This document shows, one piece after another, positions 60,372-64,000 of a stretch of 64,000 nt of DNA (position 1 is the first letter of the stretch; each line of letters opens with the position of its first letter). The position numbers and the translations under genes are program-made. Source of the DNA: Methylobacterium bullatum (GTDB lineage Bacteria > Pseudomonadota > Alphaproteobacteria > Rhizobiales > Beijerinckiaceae); the NCBI GenBank assembly GCA_902712845.1, contig LR743504.1:2020001-2084000 (forward strand), in the 5' to 3' direction. The notes below the pieces were generated by a model. It did not search any database, had not been told where the DNA came from, and was given only the letters and a program-made list of their open reading frames with translations.

Positions 60372-61367
60372 ATGAGCGATCCTCTCTCGAAGACCTTTCC
60401 CGACGGTTCGGCCAAGCCGCCCCTGGAGATCCTGCTCTGCGCACCACGGGGCTTCTGCGCCGGCGTGGTGCGCGCCATCGACGTGGTGGAGCGGGCGCTG
60501 GCAATCTACGGACCCCCGGTCTACGTGCGCCACGAGATCGTCCACAACAAATACGTGGTCGAGAGCCTGAAGCGCAAAGGCGCAGTGTTCGTGCGTGAGC
60601 TCGACGAGGTGCCGGACGGCAACGCCCCGGTGATCTTCTCGGCCCACGGCGTCGCCAAGACGGTGCCGGCCAATGCCGACAATCGCGGGCTCGTCACCAT
60701 CGACGCCACCTGCCCGCTGGTGACCAAGGTCCACCGCGAGGCCGAGATCCACCACAAACGCGGCCGCCACGTGCTGCTGGTCGGCCATTCCGGCCATCCG
60801 GAAGTGGTCGGCACCATGGGCCAGCTGCCCAAGGGCTCGATCACCCTGGTGGAGGATCTGGAGCAGATCGCGGCCCTCGAGCCCGACAACCGTGACAACC
60901 TCGCTTGGGTCACGCAGACGACCCTGTCGGTGGACGATACCCGCCACATCGTCGCCGCCCTGAAGCAGAAGTTCCCGACCATCACCGGGCCGCACAAGGA
61001 CGACATCTGCTACGCCACCACCAACCGCCAGGAAGCGGTGAAGCAGGTGGCCCCGCTGGTGGACGCGGTGATCGTCGTCGGCTCCTCAAACTCCTCGAAC
61101 TCGCAGCGCCTGCGCGAGGTCGCCGAGCGCGTCGGCTGCCCGATCACCCGCCTCGTGCTCCGCGCCGAGGAGATCGACTGGCCGGCCTTCGAGGGCATCC
61201 GCAAGCTCGGCCTCACCGCCGGCGCCTCGGCGCCCGAGGTGCTGGTGGAGGAGATCATCGACGCTTTCGCCGCCCGCTACGACGTCACCGTCGACACGGT
61301 CTCCACGGTGGTGGAGGACATGTCCTTCCCGCTGCCGCGCGAATTGCGCAGCGAAGCCGCCGAGTAG
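60372..61367 (+). CDS. ispH: 4-hydroxy-3-methylbut-2-enyl diphosphate reductase
   Basis: This 331-residue iron-sulfur enzyme makes IPP and DMAPP in the last step of the MEP isoprenoid pathway. The three cluster-binding cysteines lie in [25 protein letters not shown] and [11 protein letters not shown]. The substrate-binding histidines lie in [12 protein letters not shown] and [10 protein letters not shown], and the [10 protein letters not shown] loop is present. The ATG at 60372 is chosen over an in-frame start at 60318. A hairpin follows the gene before thrB. Confidence 0.97.
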   Translation: MSDPLSKTFPDGSAKPPLEILLCAPRGFCAGVVRAIDVVERALAIYGPPVYVRHEIVHNKYVVESLKRKGAVFVRELDEVPDGNAPVIFSAHGVAKTVPANADNRGLVTIDATCPLVTKVHREAEIHHKRGRHVLLVGHSGHPEVVGTMGQLPKGSITLVEDLEQIAALEPDNRDNLAWVTQTTLSVDDTRHIVAALKQKFPTITGPHKDDICYATTNRQEAVKQVAPLVDAVIVVGSSNSSNSQRLREVAERVGCPITRLVLRAEEIDWPAFEGIRKLGLTAGASAPEVLVEEIIDAFAARYDVTVDTVSTVVEDMSFPLPRELRSEAAE

Positions 61368-61392
61368 GCCGCATCGCCCGTTATGTTCGCTG

Positions 61393-61412
61393 GGGGCGCC
61401 GCAGGGCGCCCC
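61393..61412 (+). terminator. Hairpin between ispH and thrB
   Basis: GGGGCGCC and GGCGCCCC form a perfect 8-bp stem with a GCAG loop, followed by TTCTC, 25 bases past the ispH stop. It may be a weak terminator or an internal hairpin of an ispH-thrB message. Confidence 0.5.
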
Positions 61413-61447
61413 TTCTCATGTCAGCCCTCCAACGTCAGCGAAGCCCC

Positions 61448-62413
61448 GTGGCCGTCTATACCGAGGTCTCCGACGAGGCGCTGACCGCCTTCCTCGCCCA
61501 ATACGACATCGGCACGCTGCTCTCCTACAAGGGCATCGCCGAGGGCGTCGAGAACACCAACTTCTATCTGCACACCACCGCCGGCTCCTACATCCTCACC
61601 CTCTACGAGAAGCGGGTGAATGCCGGCGACCTGCCGTTCTTCCTCAACCTGATGCAGCATCTGGCGGCCCGCGGCCTGGCCTGCCCGCAGCCCATTGCGA
61701 AGCGCGACGGAGTGGCGCTCGGCGAACTCTGCGGCCGGCCGGCGGTGATCGTTACGTTCCTCGACGGCGTCTCGGTCAAGCGCCCGACTGTAGACCATTG
61801 CCGTGCCCTGGGCGTCGCTCTCGCCGGGCTGCACCGGGCGGGCAGTGATTTCGGCATGACCAGGGCCAACAACCTTTCGGTGGAATCCTGGGAGCCGCTG
61901 TTCGAGGCCGCGGGCCCCGCCGCCGACAGCGTGTCCGAGGGGCTGACCGAGCGTGTGCGCGGCGATCTCGCGGTGCTCCAGGCCGGCTGGCCGCGCGGCC
62001 TGCCCTCCGGCGTGATCCATGCCGACCTCTTCACCGACAACGTGTTCTTTATCGGCGACGACCTGTCGGGCCTGATCGACTTCTATTTCGCTTGCACCGA
62101 CGCCTTCGCCTACGATCTCGCCATCTGCCTCAACGCTTGGTGCTTCGAGCCCGACGGCACGTTCTTCCCAGACAAGGGCGAGGCGATGATCGCCGGCTAC
62201 CAATCCGTCCGGCGCCTGCAGAACGACGAGGTCGCGGCGCTGCCGATCCTGTGTCGGGGTGCCGCCCTGCGCTTCATGCTGACGCGCCTCGTCGACTGGC
62301 TGAACGTGCCGCCCGGCGCCCTGGTGCAGCCGAAGGACCCGCTGGAATACGACCGCCGGCTGGTGTTCCACCGGGCGGCCGCGCATGCGCGGGATTATGG
62401 CTGGCGCGAATAG
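61448..62413 (+). CDS. thrB: Homoserine kinase (type II, APH fold)
   Basis: This 321-residue kinase phosphorylates homoserine for threonine synthesis. It is the alphaproteobacterial/pseudomonad type, built on the aminoglycoside phosphotransferase fold: VAVYTEVSDEALTAFLAQYD at the start, IAEGVENTNFYLHTT for nucleotide binding, VIHADLFTDNVFF as catalytic loop with Asp, and GLIDFYFACTDAFAYDLAI. The GTG at 61448 matches homologues; an ATG at 61418 is the alternative. ispH-thrB is a conserved order in this class; the rnhA gene that often follows is absent here. Confidence 0.95.
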   Translation: MAVYTEVSDEALTAFLAQYDIGTLLSYKGIAEGVENTNFYLHTTAGSYILTLYEKRVNAGDLPFFLNLMQHLAARGLACPQPIAKRDGVALGELCGRPAVIVTFLDGVSVKRPTVDHCRALGVALAGLHRAGSDFGMTRANNLSVESWEPLFEAAGPAADSVSEGLTERVRGDLAVLQAGWPRGLPSGVIHADLFTDNVFFIGDDLSGLIDFYFACTDAFAYDLAICLNAWCFEPDGTFFPDKGEAMIAGYQSVRRLQNDEVAALPILCRGAALRFMLTRLVDWLNVPPGALVQPKDPLEYDRRLVFHRAAAHARDYGWRE

Positions 62414-62437
62414 CGTCCGCTCAGAGGTGAGGCCAAG

Positions 62438-62466
62438 AAAAAGCCCCCGCCGTTTCCGGCCGGGGC
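62438..62466 (-). terminator. Intrinsic terminator of the aldehyde dehydrogenase gene
   Basis: On the minus strand a stem of GCCCCGGCCG and CGGCGGGGGC (one mismatch) around a short loop is followed by TTTTTCTT at 62442-62435. It lies 24 bases past the aldehyde dehydrogenase stop. On the plus strand the same hairpin may also stop thrB transcripts. Confidence 0.8.
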
Positions 62467-62489
62467 AAGGTGGTCTCGTACCTTGAGGC

Positions 62490-64000
62490 TTAGAAGAAGC
62501 CGAGCTTCTTGGCCGAGTAGCTGACCAGCATGTTCTTGGTCTGCTGGTAATGGTCGAGCATCATCTTGTGGTTCTCACGGCCGATGCCGGACTGCTTGTA
62601 GCCGCCGAAGGCCGCATGGGCCGGGTAGGCATGGTAGCAGTTGGTCCAGACGCGGCCGGCCTGGATCGCGCGGCCGAAGCGGTAGGCGCGGGTTCCGTCG
62701 CGGGTCCAGACACCGGCGCCGAGGCCGTAGAGCGTGTCGTTGGCGATGGAGAGCGCGTCGGCATCGTCCTTGAAGGTCGTCACCGAGAGGACGGGGCCGA
62801 AGATCTCCTCCTGGAAGATGCGCATCTTGTTGTGGCCCTGGAACACGGTGGGCTTCACGTAGAAGCCTTCCGCCAGATCGCCTTCGAGGGTGTTGCGCTC
62901 GCCGCCGGTGAGCACTTTGGCGCCTTCCTGCTTACCGATGTCGATGTAGCTCAGGATCTTCTCGAGCTGCTCGCCCGACGCCTGGGCGCCGATCATCGTG
63001 GTCGGGTCGAGGGGCGAGCCCTGAGTGATCGCCTCGACGCGCTTGATCGCCCGCTCCATGAAGCGGTCGTAGATCGATTCGTGCACCAGGGCGCGGCTCG
63101 GGCAGGTGCAGACCTCGCCCTGGTTGAGGGCGAACATGGTGAAGCCTTCGAGGGCCTTGTCGAAGAAGTCGTCATCCTCGTTGGCCACGTCGGCGAAGAA
63201 GATGTTCGGCGACTTGCCGCCGAGCTCCAGCGTCACCGGAATGAGGTTCTGCGAGGCGTATTGCATGATCAGGCGGCCCGTCGTCGTCTCGCCGGTGAAG
63301 GCGATCTTGGCGATGCGGGGCGAGGAGGCGAGCGGCTTGCCGCATTCCAGGCCGAAGCCGTTGACGATGTTGAGGGTGCCGGGCGGCAGCAGGTCGGCGA
63401 TGAGCTCGGCGACCACGAGGATCGAGGCCGGGGTCTGCTCGGCGGGCTTGAGCACCACGCAATTGCCGGCGGCGAGCGCGGGCGCCAGCTTCCACACCGC
63501 CATCAGGATGGGGAAGTTCCACGGGATGATCTGGCCGACGACGCCGAGCGGCTCATGGAAATGGTAGGCGACGGTGTCGTGGTCGATCTCGGAGATCGAG
63601 CCTTCCTGCGCACGGACGCAGCCGGCGAAGTAGCGGAAATGGTCAATGGCCAGCGGGATGTCGGCGTTGGTCGTCTCGCGGATCGGCTTGCCGTTGTCCC
63701 AGGTCTCGGCCAGCGCGATCAGGTCGAGATTCTCCTCCATCCGGTCGGCGATGCGGTTGAGGATGAGGGCGCGCTCGCCCGGCGAGGTACGACCCCAGGC
63801 CTCCTTGGCGGCATGGGCCGCATCGAGGGCCTTCTCCACGTCCTGCGCGTCCGAACGGGCGACCTCGCAGATGACGCGGCCCGTGACCGGGGAGGTGTTC
63901 TCGAAGTAGCGGCCGGCGACCGGGGCGACCCACTGGCCGCCGATGAAGTTCTCGTAACGGGCCGAGAACGGCGCCTTGGTACCTGACGACAGGAATTCGG
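62490..64000 (-). CDS. NAD-dependent aldehyde dehydrogenase (AldB/ExaC-like), 5' end cut by window
   Basis: This aldehyde dehydrogenase is open to the right window edge and lacks only the first few residues; 503 codons are seen. It oxidises aldehydes, most likely acetaldehyde, to acids. Motifs are [46 protein letters not shown] with the catalytic Glu, and [17 protein letters not shown] with the nucleophilic Cys in the double-Cys context typical of the AldB/AcoD/ExaC group. The first visible residues ([20 protein letters not shown]) match the usual N-terminus. It ends in a good terminator. An in-frame ATG at 63839 is internal, not the start. Confidence 0.95.
   Translation of the reverse strand, partial: EFLSSGTKAPFSARYENFIGGQWVAPVAGRYFENTSPVTGRVICEVARSDAQDVEKALDAAHAAKEAWGRTSPGERALILNRIADRMEENLDLIALAETWDNGKPIRETTNADIPLAIDHFRYFAGCVRAQEGSISEIDHDTVAYHFHEPLGVVGQIIPWNFPILMAVWKLAPALAAGNCVVLKPAEQTPASILVVAELIADLLPPGTLNIVNGFGLECGKPLASSPRIAKIAFTGETTTGRLIMQYASQNLIPVTLELGGKSPNIFFADVANEDDDFFDKALEGFTMFALNQGEVCTCPSRALVHESIYDRFMERAIKRVEAITQGSPLDPTTMIGAQASGEQLEKILSYIDIGKQEGAKVLTGGERNTLEGDLAEGFYVKPTVFQGHNKMRIFQEEIFGPVLSVTTFKDDADALSIANDTLYGLGAGVWTRDGTRAYRFGRAIQAGRVWTNCYHAYPAHAAFGGYKQSGIGRENHKMMLDHYQQTKNMLVSYSAKKLGFF

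Noticed and set aside
1..64000. Prophage, transposase, CRISPR array or defence island
   Set aside because: No integrase, transposase, capsid, Cas or restriction genes and no regularly spaced repeats were found; almost all genes are core-type.

Overview
This window reads as chromosomal core DNA of a GC-rich alphaproteobacterium of the order Hyphomicrobiales. The gene set fits Methylobacterium/Methylorubrum best, but that genus call is inference. Directly visible markers are a PdhS-like cell-cycle kinase, a NepR-type anti-sigma segment, a FAT-GUY single-domain response regulator, a phasin, type II glutamine synthetase, DUF1127 proteins, and a tRNA-His with discriminator A and no encoded G-1. 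I see no prophage, insertion sequence, CRISPR array or rRNA.

Layout. 1-6.4 kb: an MHS-type transporter cut by the window edge, then acetate uptake and activation (DUF485 protein, ActP, Acs). 6.4-18.2 kb: an orphan periplasmic binding protein, the PdhS-like kinase, a phasin, small envelope proteins, an L,D-transpeptidase, two transglutaminase-like proteins, a NepR-receiver fusion, a lytic transglycosylase and tRNA-His. 18.2-28.3 kb: a ClC channel, a second MHS transporter, a frameshifted DUF1236 protein, HrcA, glutaminase, a WYL regulator divergent from a GST, and GlnII behind a likely sigma-54 promoter. 28.7-35.4 kb: a His-rich secreted protein, the housekeeping run rph-rdgB-hemW, an EamA transporter, and the LpoA-like lipoprotein divergent from rsmI-yraN.

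35.4-47.4 kb: the FAT-GUY regulator, an osmoprotectant ABC cluster with a binding protein and two permeases but no ATPase, an aldo/keto reductase divergent from its LysR neighbour, a second L,D-transpeptidase, a frame-broken extensin-like gene, and a MarR/OmpR/EnvZ-like regulatory operon. 47.6-64 kb: IlvE, a GST divergent from a TetR regulator with matching operator half-sites, a YihY/BrkB protein, a DUF3072 protein behind a textbook EcfG promoter, a Flp pilin, a DUF937 protein, Kef and MATE transporters, two DUF1127 proteins with a divergent MocR regulator, an acyl-CoA dehydrogenase, IspH, ThrB and an aldehyde dehydrogenase cut by the right edge.

The most interesting observation is the protein at 15730-16362, where a NepR-like anti-sigma segment is followed by a receiver domain. 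Together with the FAT-GUY regulator and the EcfG-type promoter at 51426-51450 it points to an elaborated general stress response. Other leads are a ~95 bp palindromic element present twice in opposite orientation, two genes whose apparent frameshifts all look like single lost bases in G/C runs, and a transglutaminase-like protein lacking the usual catalytic histidine.
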